This document shows positions 1 to 9,731 of a stretch of DNA of 64,000 nt, in pieces. Numbering within the stretch: the stretch's first letter is position 1; each line of letters opens with the position of its first letter. The translations under genes and the position numbers were made by a program. The DNA is from Paraescarpia echinospica (taxonomy: Eukaryota; Annelida; Polychaeta; Sabellida; Siboglinidae): NCBI GenBank assembly GCA_020002185.1, contig CM034539.1, positions 33,066,918-33,130,917 on the forward strand. The letters are read 5' to 3'. The notes beneath the pieces are model-generated. The model did no database searches, had not been told where the DNA came from, and saw nothing but the letters and a program-made list of their open reading frames with translations.

Positions 1-270
1 AAAAAGGTAAGCGGGTGTGAAATCCACACCCAGTGGATTTTGTTACTAGATGACATGGACTAATCAAAATTGCAAAAAAATGATTTTAGGGAGACGTGAC
101 AAGGTTTTGGGAAAATATGGGGTTCTGCCACTGGACTAATAGACGTCCAACTGAATAAGAGGTCATGCAATTTGACGGCGCTGGATTCGTCAAGCTGAGT
201 GTATTCAACGTGTTCCTACAGTAGCTGTGTTGCCCTGGATGTGTTCTTTTCCTATGACGCGTAGTTATGG

Positions 271-278
271 TATAAATA
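271..278 (+). promoter_or_regulatory. TATA box of gene A
   Basis: TATAAATA in a block conserved with the gene B promoter (146-340 against 49741-49930), including the AAGAGGTCA and GATGACGCGTAGTT words upstream. Confidence 0.7.
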
Positions 279-301
279 CGAGAGGGAGCGACCCAAAGTA
301 C

Positions 302-338
302 CAGTTGCGAGCAGTTCCTCGACTCTGACTCTCTCAAG
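302..338 (+). other. Gene A exon 1, noncoding 5' UTR
   Basis: Ends CTCTCAAG|GTAAGAG like gene B. No ATG. The start is inferred from TATA spacing. Confidence 0.6.
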
Positions 339-601
339 GTAAGAGAAACGTGATTTGTTCGACTGATGATAGGTGATGATCTACATAATACTTTATTAAT
401 CTTTAACTATAACTATCATTGCACAAGTGTTATAATTACACCTATTATCAATTCATATATTCATATTCATGCGATTCGGAATAGTTATTAGTGCAGATGT
501 GCGATTGTCAAATGAACGTAGGTTTAAATAGGGTGTATCGCAATTGGTCTTGTACATAAGAATACGTATTTCAGTACACTTCCCCTTTGTTCACATTACA
601 G

Positions 602-715
602 ACGAAAGTGAAAGAAGCTACCGACGCAGCAGAATCAATCAAGGATACATCAGTCGACCATTCAGTTCAGAGTTTGGAGAAATTGCTGGAAGAGGTGGAC
701 CAAGATAATCCTCAG
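602..715 (+). CDS. Gene A exon 2: linker
   Basis: 38 codons after TTCACATTACAG, beginning TKVKEATDAAESIKD. It contains a predicted amphipathic stretch (SLEKLLEEV) that is missing from gene B. Donor CAG|GTATGG, phase 0. No initiator ATG in it. Confidence 0.65.
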
Positions 716-738
716 GTATGGTAAAATGTGGAAATATA

Positions 739-891
<153 letters not shown>

Positions 892-1106
892 ATGTGTGCG
901 CCTGTACGCGCATGGATGCTCGTGTGTGCGCGTGTATGCGCGTGTATGCGCGTGTATGCGCGTGATTGCTCGTATCCGCGCGTGTGTGTGGTGCGTTCGT
1001 GCATGTTTGCGCGTGTGTCATGTCTATTTTGTACGAGTGTCCGGCTTAGTCTGTTTGTCGTTTTGCCGTTGAGGGCAGAATCGAAGTTGGTGTCATCCCA
1101 GAGGTT

Positions 1107-1108
<2 letters not shown>

Positions 1109-1192
<84 letters not shown>

Positions 1193-1243
1193 TGGGAGGG
1201 AGAGAGGGAGAGAGAGAGATTGAGAGAGAGAACAAGAGAGAGA

Positions 1244-1318
<75 letters not shown>
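1109..1318. repeat. (AG)n microsatellite
   Basis: Two long AG runs with a GGGAGG-rich interruption, ending about 60 bp before the fused exon of gene A. Confidence 0.97.
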
Positions 1319-1324
<6 letters not shown>

Positions 1325-1381
1325 TAGGAGCACAACTGTGAGTTTTTGAAGGTTGACGCTGCCAGTGCAATGTCATTGTAG

Positions 1382-1454
1382 ACCAGGGGTCTGGCTGATC
1401 CAGCAGCGGGTGACGTCGTTGAACCATACGCAGCCAAGGCATCAACTAGTCCAG
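1382..1454 (+). CDS. Gene A fused exon: start of B exon 4 joined to end of B exon 8
   Basis: The first 42 bp ([14 protein letters not shown]) match gene B exon 4 before the CAP helix. The next 31 bp (PYAAKASTSP plus one base) match the end of B exon 8. The junction near 1422-1425 has AAC microhomology and keeps the frame. Acceptor TTGTAG and donor GTAAGC are intact. Confidence 0.8.
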
Positions 1455-1841
1455 GTAAGCGGTCTTACGACCTTAATGTATTATACGTGCGATATTGATT
1501 AATTCATCAAATCAATCAGATACATAAAAATAGTCGTGCTTGTCAACGTAGATTACTGTGTTTGTGCGTGCATGCGTGCGTATGTGCGTACGTGCTCGTA
1601 AGGATACACATATTTGCATCATTACCTCATTAAATGTATCGGTGGACAGTTTTTTCTTGTGCGACGTTTAGTCCGAGGTTCGGCAACACACTAACCCAAA
1701 CTATTATACTTTGATGGAAGACAAACTCAGTGGATTGCACGCCCATTCACTGTGCACGGCACAACCACGCTCACAGGCACGCATACAGTATACGGTGGCA
1801 ACGGTCGGTTTATCGACGCTATTATTGTTCGTATTCTACAG

Positions 1842-1997
1842 CCATCTCCACATTTGGCGGCACGGCCCATGGAGCGAAATGTCTCTTCCCCTTTGAATAC
1901 CAAGGAGAGTCTCACAGCATGTGCTTCGAGGTGTATCCTGGAGAGATGCCTTGGTGCAAGACGGAGAACAGGAAGTGGGGATACTGCGTACCCGAGG
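1842..1997 (+). CDS. Gene A exon: fibronectin type II module
   Basis: AKCLFPFEYQGESHSMC, MPWCKT and KWGYC give four cysteines. Flanked by TTCTACAG and GTGAGT, phase 1-1. Same length as in gene B. Confidence 0.82.
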
Positions 1998-2976
1998 GTG
2001 AGTGTTCCTATAGCTTACGGTGCCAGCCAACTTATAAACAAACATTATAATTAAAGTTTCATTCTGAGATCGTCCTTCTTTTGCATACAAATTTGAAGTA
2101 AATCTACATTCCCCATACACACTACGTCACGTTCATCAACTGCTTCTAAACGGTTTTCATAGAGTATTCAATTTTGTCATAAAACCTCGCAAATGAGGAT
2201 AGGTTATCGTTTATTATTCAGCTGGCCGAACATGGCGAACAATAGTTTTGCAAATGTATACTTTATTGAATAACCAATCAAATTCCAAAGCAACATGACA
2301 GGTAGCAAGTATTATTAAATAAAAAGTAATGTTTATGTTGTACAAATATTTTTTTAATGTTAGAATGGTAGATTAACTCAGCATGCATCTTTAAGGAATG
2401 TAAGGGTTAGTGCATCCGTTACCTGGGGAATTAAGTCATTGTTAGCTTAATGTGGTTTGTTTTACTACGAAACGGTACGATGTTGCTTCAAATCGGGCAT
2501 ACCCCCTATTACATGCCGGTATATACTAAATTAACTCCACTGTAAATTGACCCATGTTGATTTACTATCAAATATCGCGACGAAGTGCTATTATAGTATC
2601 GTCATTGATTTTCGCCTTTACATTTGTATCTTGTCAAAGCCAATGCCCGAACCGACATTTAATCTTCAATTCAATGAAATAATCGGTCATATGTTTTTGA
2701 GAAAGCAGCAGAAACAAAGAAATAATATAATCGCGCATTCATGTGAAGACTATACAGTAATTGTGAGAGTCACTTGAATTGATTCGTTGATAACAATTAA
2801 ATAACACACAAGTTTAACTGACGATTTTACCAAAGCCACATACAAAACGTGGCACAACGAGTTAGCTTGTAGTTTATAATAGGTAGGTTTTTTTCTTCAA
2901 AATCAATCTGAAATGACACAAGCGAAAACAAAGAGAACGGAGACACCTTTAAAAGTGAAGGCTGTTTTCTATTTAG
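1998..2976 (+). other. Gene A intron between FN2 and ShK1
   Basis: AT-rich, with no ORF of note. It is colinear with gene B 60548-61553, with small indels. Nothing beyond paralogous intron sequence is seen. Confidence 0.7.
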
Positions 2977-3126
2977 GAACCGAAACAACAGATCCCTGTT
3001 ATGACACAATGTCCAATTGTGCATATTACAAGCGAGAAATGCAAGGAAAATGTCCGACGGATACACACTGGAGCAACTACAAGAGATACATGGAGCGAGC
3101 TTGTAGCGCCATGTGCGGCTATTGCA
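2977..3126 (+). CDS. Gene A exon: first ShK domain
   Basis: DPCYDTMSNC, GKCPTD, RACSAMCGYC: six cysteines in ShKT order. Acceptor TCTATTTAG, donor GTGAGT, phase 1-1. Confidence 0.82.
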
Positions 3127-3144
3127 GTGAGTATCAACGAAAGA

Positions 3145-3222
3145 ACCTACACACACGCGCACGCACACACGCACGCACGCACGCACACACGCACGCACGC
3201 ATGCACACGCCCACACACGTGC
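3145..3222. repeat. CACG/CACA simple repeat
   Basis: Alternating ACGC and ACAC units directly after the ShK1 donor of gene A. A shorter equivalent lies at 61712-61745 in gene B. Confidence 0.9.
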
Positions 3223-3734
3223 GCGTGCTTTATTATTGCAACCAGAATGAGGAGAAGGAATATAAAAATAACAACAATGATGTATTGTGAATCAACAAAA
3301 TACTTGCACCAGTAGTAATACGTACCATTGTTATATTCATAGCATGACAAATTTTTGATCGTTTGTGATTTCGATTCTTTGATACATTGAACTGAAAACT
3401 AAAAAAAAACACGTGAACATTTGTTAATATTTGTTTTGCAATTCACAAAAACCCTGGAAAGTTGCATAACTGACTGGAGCGATATGCGGGGATGGTTTGA
3501 AATTCAGACACCGAAATTCGCAGGAGGATAAAGGCGGGGCAAACGCTTAGAGGAAAGGCGAAGGTGTGATGGGAGACAGGGGCATATCGCATAAACTCAA
3601 AGAAGAACAAAACCATAGCTGAAATCGAGCAACTGAATTGATGCCAATTTCACCCCCGTCAACAGGAGAACAATAACAACAGTTACTCTTCGGTATTTGT
3701 GTTCCCGTTTCACCAGGGTTTGTTTTTATTTTAG

Positions 3735-3827
3735 TGTGTTCAGCTATTACGGAATGCCAGAATGGTGGCGACCTGGTGGGCTGCTCCTGTCACTGTAAGG
3801 GCGGATGGATCGGCGGTGATTGTGGAG
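3735..3827 (+). CDS. Gene A exon: EGF-like module 1
   Basis: TECQNGGDLVGCSCHC followed by KGGWIGGDC, with all expected cysteines, unlike gene B. Acceptor TATTTTAG; an alternative TTCAG 9 bp later is also in frame. Donor GTTCGT. Confidence 0.77.
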
Positions 3828-3859
3828 GTTCGTAGCTCCAACTAACTCCCTAAACATCG

Positions 3860-4110
3860 ACTTTCTCCAGTCCTGTTTTAAAGGGAGACAGTATGTCCTT
3901 CTACCCGGAATTAGCCAGCATTGTAATTTGGAACAGGAAGTCTGCTCTGTTGAACGTGGGAAAATCGGATTTCGTCGAACAGCAATGGGCGTTGCTGTTA
4001 ACTCACCCCGCCTTGGCAATAATGCCAGCAAAGCTTGTTTTGAAACTGGATGTTTGGTTTACCTTTCAACATACTCCGGGATGGTATCTTCCAAATTGCG
4101 AACGTTGTTA
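3860..4110 (+). repeat. Interspersed repeat copy 1 (GTTGAACGTGGG family)
   Basis: Contains CTGTTGAACGTGGGAAAAT and TTTTGAAACTGGATGTTT. Related segments are at 34520-34655 and 62630-62880. The class is unknown. Confidence 0.6.
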
Positions 4111-4200
4111 GGTTTTATTAAGCACCATTTGGCGGGCAGTATACCTTCAACATAATTATTATGATCTTAGGAACATTAATTAATTACTAAATGCATAACT

Positions 4201-4345
4201 GGATGGTTCCCAGAGAAGTCGAGATTGTGTTCGAGTGAACAGGTCTGCCAGGGAGAAAGTGTAAAACGATTTGAGCAGTCCTAAGGACTGGATACTGCGC
4301 TATATAAGAACATACCTTTTTAACTAGGAACAGACTGTCTCCTAT
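4201..4345 (+). mobile_element. 3' part of tRNA-derived SINE
   Basis: Shares the SINE tail seen elsewhere in the window: GAGCAGTC, GGACTGGATACTGCGC, TATATAAGAAC, followed by CTAGGAACAGACTG. The tRNA-like head is missing. The gene B equivalent is at 62964-63110, so insertion predates the duplication. Confidence 0.7.
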
Positions 4346-4783
4346 TAACATTGGCCGATCACCTTAGCTGTAGTTAGAACTGAATCAACTTTATCTACCA
4401 TTTGTTTTATACAGGTATTATCGATACAGCAGCTGAGCGAACTTGGGCAACGTGAAGCGAATGAATCTGCCCAAAGTTCGATACAAGAGCACGACAATTA
4501 AAATATGGAATATGTTGATTGAGAGTCCGATTAAACCCCATGTGTAGTTGCGTCGACATTGTATAAACAACTGATGATATACATTAAGCTCTGTGTATAT
4601 CTTATGTACAGAGTTTGTGGCGTAGTTTATAATATGATGTTTCAATCATGATTCTGGTAGGACGTAATTCCCAATTGCGAAATGTTAGTGATTTGTTGTT
4701 AATGTGCCCCGCTACGGACATGTATATACTGGAGAACTTATGTTACGATAACCAAAATAAAGTGTTTGCGTATCTGTTGATAG

Positions 4784-4873
4784 CGTGCCTTTTAAAGGAA
4801 TGCAAGAACGGAGGCACTCTTGATCCAGCAAGTTGCTCGTGCAAATGCCCTGAAGGATTCGGAGCCGCCGACT
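4784..4873 (+). CDS. Gene A exon: EGF-like module 2
   Basis: KECKNGGTLDPASCSCKC then PEGFGAADC. The final Cys codon is split T|GTACGT and completed by GC from the next exon, so the phase agrees. Confidence 0.8.
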
Positions 4874-4904
4874 GTACGTGATACAAATCTAGGGCACCAC
4901 TTGT

Positions 4905-5022
4905 ACTCACGCACGCACGCACGCTCGCACGCACGTACACATATATGCACACACGCACACGCACACGCAAACATACACGCACACAGCACACACACACAGG
5001 CACGCATAAGGGGGGGGGGCAA
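4905..5022. repeat. CACG/CACA simple repeat
   Basis: ACGC and ACAC units ending in a short G run, in the intron after EGF2. The same position in gene B is 63672-63795. Confidence 0.9.
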
Positions 5023-5756
5023 TTGAATGTGTTTAGTTATGTAAATAGTTAGATATATACATACCGCCATGCATTTCTACCTTATTACATTCGTAACATA
5101 TATAAACATTGTGCTTTGCGCCTATCTCATTCCTCTAAACGTTCACCTGCTCCAACATAATGATACATTTCGAAGGACTGTCAGTACATTTTTTCCAAAT
5201 TCATTAAATACGAATATTTATTTATAAATTCGTGTACATAAAATATGTCATTACGATCGAATTCCACGAATAGCACAACCCAGTTTCGATAATCCACCAC
5301 CAAACTATGAGGTGGTCATATAAATTCTCAAAATCCAGTAAGACGTATAGTGTTTTGTGTTGATCTAATCCACCTCCTACCTCCATCAATACCTCATTTG
5401 AGACTTCGAAGGTTCCAACACGTTTCCTATACATCAGGCCCTACCTACCAACCTGCCCGGTACTGATATCCACAATAGCACCAATGTCCATTACTACTTC
5501 TATCACCCAATACATCTGGCCCTACCTACCCTCCTGCCCGGTACTGATATTCACAATAGCACCAATGTCCATTTCTACTTCTATAAAAAAATGAAATGGG
5601 CATATGCTGATGACGCTGGACACGCAGTGTAACTTTAATTGAACACAATCATTATCATTTGTCAAAAAGCACGACCCATGTGAATGTGATTGTGGTATGT
5701 CCAGCAAGGCTCTTTCAGTTCGTAGACATAACACTTTGTCTCTTATATTGAAACAG

Positions 5757-5898
5757 GCGGATGCGTTAACAACCCGGATCCATTCATGATTCACCGCCAC
5801 AAGTTCATGTGCGCGTACAATTGGGTCAAGAGAAATAACCTGTGTAATTGCCGTCACTTTGGCCCGGTACTGAAGCAGAAATGCCCAGTCATGTGCGG
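5757..5898 (+). CDS. Gene A exon: second ShK-like domain
   Basis: GCVNNPDPFMIHRHKFMC, NLCNC, KQKCPVMCG then GTAAGT. With GTC from the last exon this makes an ShKT-like cysteine pattern with one extra cysteine. Acceptor GAAACAG, phases 1 and 2. Confidence 0.78.
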
Positions 5899-6309
5899 GT
5901 AAGTAACACAAAGTGAAGAACATGCGTAATTATTCTTCAAGAAAGTTAATTTACGTTGAATATAATTCTTGTCAACGCATCCAACGATTTTACAGGTTGT
6001 ATAGACGTTCATCACTGTGTTAGGAGCGACATGTAACGATCGAGTAAGGATGCATGATGAAGAGAGGGGGCTACTGACAGGAAGTTATTGAAAGAAAGAG
6101 CATAAATAGTGGTTGATCTGTATTATACCTAACGTTCACCCCTGTACAGGGAACAAGAAGGAAGAACCAATTAACGTTCAGATCTTGCTAAGATGATGAT
6201 TGATTCAAATCATTCATACCTTATGCTATCAGCTATAACGAAAAAACAAATTAGTCATCAGTATTTTATAGAGTGGTTGTTATGTATGATTTATTGGTGT
6301 TTCTTGCAG

Positions 6310-6346
6310 TACGTGTCCCAAAATCGGAATGGATGATCGGGAGTAG
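6310..6346 (+). CDS. Gene A terminal exon with stop
   Basis: After TTTCTTGCAG the frame reads TCPKIGMDDRE and then TAG at 6344-6346. The first Thr-Cys completes the ShK CGTC end. A short C-terminal tail in a last exon is usual for such genes. Confidence 0.72.
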
Positions 6347-6732
6347 TCCATTGACGTCACCTGAAGCGTGGGAAGAACTTGTGACTTCGGACAACAGAAA
6401 CGGCTACGAAACAAGGAGCGCGTTTACACTTAGAAAGCATAGATACTGCACACAGCTGGCTGGTTTCTGTTGTCTAGTGCACAACATAATTATCAAGTGA
6501 CGCACTAGTAGGCATTTTAACATGCTAAAATAACACAAAAACAGAATTCGAGTGTAAACGTTTTGAAGACGAATTTTCCCTACTTACCGTACGAAGTGTT
6601 AAATTTAATTATAATTTAATAGGTGTGAAGTGTTCATATGCATGCATACCGTCTAAGCATTAAGAGTAAAAGGAATTTATGAATTGTTTACATAAAATTA
6701 TCATTCATTTGCATTCAAATAGGCCACAGTAC

Positions 6733-6738
6733 AATAAA
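6733..6738 (+). terminator. Candidate polyadenylation signal of gene A
   Basis: AATAAA about 390 bp after the stop. A second AATAAA lies at 6881-6886. No transcript evidence is available to choose. Confidence 0.35.
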
Positions 6739-6904
6739 TATAGTTGTTGTGATTTCGCCTTTAACATGTATTATGACAACATTGCGCCAACATGTAAGTC
6801 TTTTACACCGATTATGTCAAATACATTGATGATGTGTTGATTTTAATTTCACGTTTTTAAGTTATGTATTGCTTTCTAGAAATAAATGTGATCAAATGTT
6901 TATT

Positions 6905-7090
6905 GTTTTACTGTGTTATGACACCATTCGGCCACGCTGCAATTAATGCGCGAAGACTATTCGTAGACATGCAGTCAAAACTGTCTACAACCAGATTTTT
7001 ATTCATACATATGAGTGAACTGGAGCGACGTAGAAGAAACGAACTATCCCAATATTCGATTATCTCGATTGAGGATCCGACGCTTTAAGT
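6905..7090 (-). mobile_element. SINE fragment, minus strand
   Basis: CCACGCTGCAATTAATGCGCG and the following words match the minus-strand SINEs at 33.1 and 33.9 kb. The copy is eroded. Confidence 0.5.
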
Positions 7091-7114
7091 ACTGTATTCC
7101 ATATTATGTTATGT

Positions 7115-7159
7115 TCCAAACACATACACACGCACACACGCACACACGTACACACGCAC

Positions 7160-7195
<36 letters not shown>

Positions 7196-7212
7196 GCACA
7201 CGCACACATCCC
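7115..7212. repeat. (CA)n-rich simple repeat
   Basis: ACACGC and ACACAC units. Confidence 0.93.
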
Positions 7213-7469
7213 TGAACGTCATGCTCATTCCACCGGGTGTATGTGTCAGGGGAAGTAAGTGGTGGGGTAAGTGCCCTCTGACGTGGACACCGGCGCTATA
7301 TATGAGACCACTGTCATTGATACTGGTGTTTTTCGCGGATTCATATGCCCTAATAGTAAGCCTTATTGTAACTGTTCTTTTAAGTTAACATTTATTGCCA
7401 AAATTACGAAATGTAATCATAAACTTAATAATAGTTAACTCTTATCAATTAGTCATCATCATTGTGCAG

Positions 7470-7953
7470 CCGTAGTGTCCCGTGGTTGAGAGAAGGCTTC
7501 AGCATGTCGTATTCAGATCTGCCTGTCTTGCGCTATCCTCTGCCAGAAGGTGCCCTTCCAGTACTCGTCTAGTTCGTCTCTTCACCGTCACGCCGGTCTT
7601 CCTCTAGGTCGTATCCCTTCCCAAGGTCTCCATGTGGTGATATGCGATGTCCATCGGTTATCTCGCAATCTACTGTTGTGCCTTGCCCACTTCTATCTTC
7701 TGATTTGTTCTATCTTGTCTACGGCCTTTGTCTTTGTTTCTCTTATCCAGATATTTGTTTTTCTCTCCCGATATGTGATTTTTAATATACTTCTTTCCAT
7801 CTTTCCATCTGGATGGTGAGTGTCCATGTTTCCGCGCCGTATATCATCGCTGGAAGTTCGCATGAATTGTAGACTTGTCTCTTCAAATAATATAACTAAC
7901 AATACCCCCCTCACCTGACGGGATGCGTTGTTTATAATAGTACTATTTGCCAA
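7470..7953 (-). mobile_element. 3' end of RTE/Craft-like LINE reverse transcriptase
   Basis: Read on the minus strand, frame fragments give KITYRERKTNIWIRE, IRRQKWARH, DNRWTSHITTWRP, GIRPRGRP, DELDEYWKGTFWQRIAQDR and AEAFSQP. This is the conserved C-terminal tail of Craft/RTE-type non-LTR RTs, which normally reads close to WAGHVAR, RWTKRVTEW, RGRPKTRWRD. A few stops interrupt it. The 3' side ends near an ATGATGATGA run, as expected for the short tails of RTE elements. The element is 5' truncated and dead. Confidence 0.8.
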
Positions 7954-8240
7954 ATGTTAGAAAACACACAGCATCGTGACATAGACACTATAAAGCGCTC
8001 GCAGATACTCGTTGTTTGTCAAAAATTACGAATGTAGAATGTTAATATCACGTCCATTGATAGACCTTACTCGTGATAGTGTACAATTGCCAAATAATAT
8101 TCGTGTTGGTGTGCTATTGGTATGAGGGTAGACATAAACATCAGATTGTAGTATCACCGTCTACTTCCTGTAGCCTAGCCCATGACGCAGGGGCCGTTTC
8201 CTTGTAGTATTTGCCACGCGCGCGTGGTTCGTGAGATTGT
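7925..8240. repeat. Dispersed direct repeat, left copy
   Basis: Diverged match to 14690-14955: AATAGTACTATTTGCCAAATGTTAGA against AATAATACTATTTACCAAATGTTAGA in outline, through to GTATTTGC plus CGCGTGGTT. The two copies bracket the gag and transposase remnants. Confidence 0.55.
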
Positions 8241-8314
8241 TTATTTACGTTTTATACATTACCCGTACATTACATTTTACTTCAGAACAACCGATTTACT
8301 CCGTCAAAGATGAG

Positions 8315-8605
8315 AATTTTAATATTGATGGGGTATTTTTAAAGACATAGGTCTTACGTCCTGTTCTAGAGATCGTAGATTAATCCTGAACGTTTCACGC
8401 TCGATGTTCAAATCGTCTAATAGAAAAAACATTAAGTAGTAAACAGCTCGATTTTAAGAAGATGAAGTTACATTATTGACATATGTCGGATATTTCGAAA
8501 ATATATAGATCTTACACCCTATTCTAGTTGTCGTACATTAATCCCTGAAAGTGTGACGCTCAAGTTTCAAACCGTCTAAGAGAAAAAGGTTAACCTACCC
8601 GCATA
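8315..8605. repeat. Imperfect tandem repeat, two units of about 175 bp
   Basis: Words recur in order: ATAGGTCTTAC/ATAGATCTTAC, CCTGTTCTAG/CCTATTCTAG, ATTAATCC, AACCGTCTAA. The origin is unknown. Confidence 0.5.
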
Positions 8606-9560
8606 CATATGCAAGTTTGATTATAAATGGATGCGTTCGTAGCTATTCAATATTTAACTTATATTTAAACAAGTCAAACAATACAATAACAACATTTTTA
8701 TTTTGCTTCGTTTATATTTCCACTTCTATGTGGTTGATCGGCATAGTTCATAAGTCTAGATTTTCAAGCCGATTATTCCATACCCGCTTAGTCGCTAGGT
8801 GGCGCATCGCACAGTGGAGGCTACTCTCGATTAATGATTGTGTATCGGCATTGTCTTTCAGGCATTCAAACGGGAAAAAAACGGACTGTATCAACGGAAA
8901 ACAAATAAAAAGTTCGATCTAACGCATCTAAACGATATGACGTGCAATTGACATCGGCCTCGACTGTCGCGATAACCGCCAGATCACTACGAATATGCGT
9001 GGCAAAGTGGTTGTGGAGTCGGATTTGCGAAGTAGTTTGTATTACAGCGATATGCCTGTTTAGGCCTAGTGATATAGTCAAGATAATAAGTTGATTAATA
9101 GGTGCAACCAATTATTGCAAATGGAAACCTAACTCCAGGTCCATAAAACATTATGCTTACGACGTGTCTATTCATTCTGTTGATACAGTATAATGTTGTA
9201 TTCATTATTTGATCAAATACGACCAATGGCTATGTATGCATCTGTCATCACATGGTTAAATTTTCAGCACATGTTGCCCGGTTAAAAATCACTTTTTTTT
9301 GTATATCCGGGTAAAATGGGAAAGTCACCATTTATCAAATATTAATGGTATCATCAATAAAACAGTATCACACGTAATCGTATCTTGATGTATTTGATTG
9401 ACACAACACGATTTATTTCCCTGCTATGCAAACCGGGTTGTGAAGAAAATCGGAACGTCATGCATCCCGTTAAGCCCGGGTCTCCCCTACTGACGTCTTG
9501 GTAACGAGTTATGTTACTATTGTTGACATTCGCCTTCGGCACGTTCAGCGTCAAACTGTG
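8606..9560. other. No recognisable gene
   Basis: AT-rich sequence with only short open frames. It leads into the gag remnant; no LTR boundary or primer-binding site could be fixed. Confidence 0.5.
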
Positions 9561-9572
9561 ACAGCTGTCAAA

Positions 9573-9731
9573 ATGGCAATATCATTGAGTCCTGATGATC
9601 TACGAAACTTACTGGCTGCTGCAATGCATCAGGCTATGTCTTTAGCTCCGTCCACTACCACAAACGCACAAGCAGTCTCTACGAGCAGTGTGCCATCTTT
9701 CCAAAGCTACGAACTCAGTCTTGAGAAATGG
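9573..9731 (+). pseudogene. Ty3/gypsy-like gag remnant, 5' part
   Basis: MAISLSPDDLRNLLAAAM, then a Ser/Thr-rich stretch and VPSFQSYELSLEKW. The last motif resembles the SFxxYDPxxEKW start of the gag matrix/capsid region in metazoan gypsy elements. The frame stops at 9732, where a TIR element begins. The gag frame resumes at 12076. Confidence 0.6.

Noticed and set aside
470..530. ATG-led 20-codon frame in gene A intron 1 as a replacement start exon
   Set aside because: Not conserved in gene B, no signal-peptide character, ends in a stop, and the GTTTAA donor is poor.
4861..4880. EGF2 exon ending in its own stop (ACG TGA), as if the gene ended there
   Set aside because: T|GTACGT is a strong donor that splits the last Cys codon, and the next exon restores it in the right phase, followed by an ShK domain.
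7550..7819. 89-codon plus-strand hydrophobic protein
   Set aside because: It is the antisense of the RTE-like RT tail, whose motifs are clear on the minus strand.
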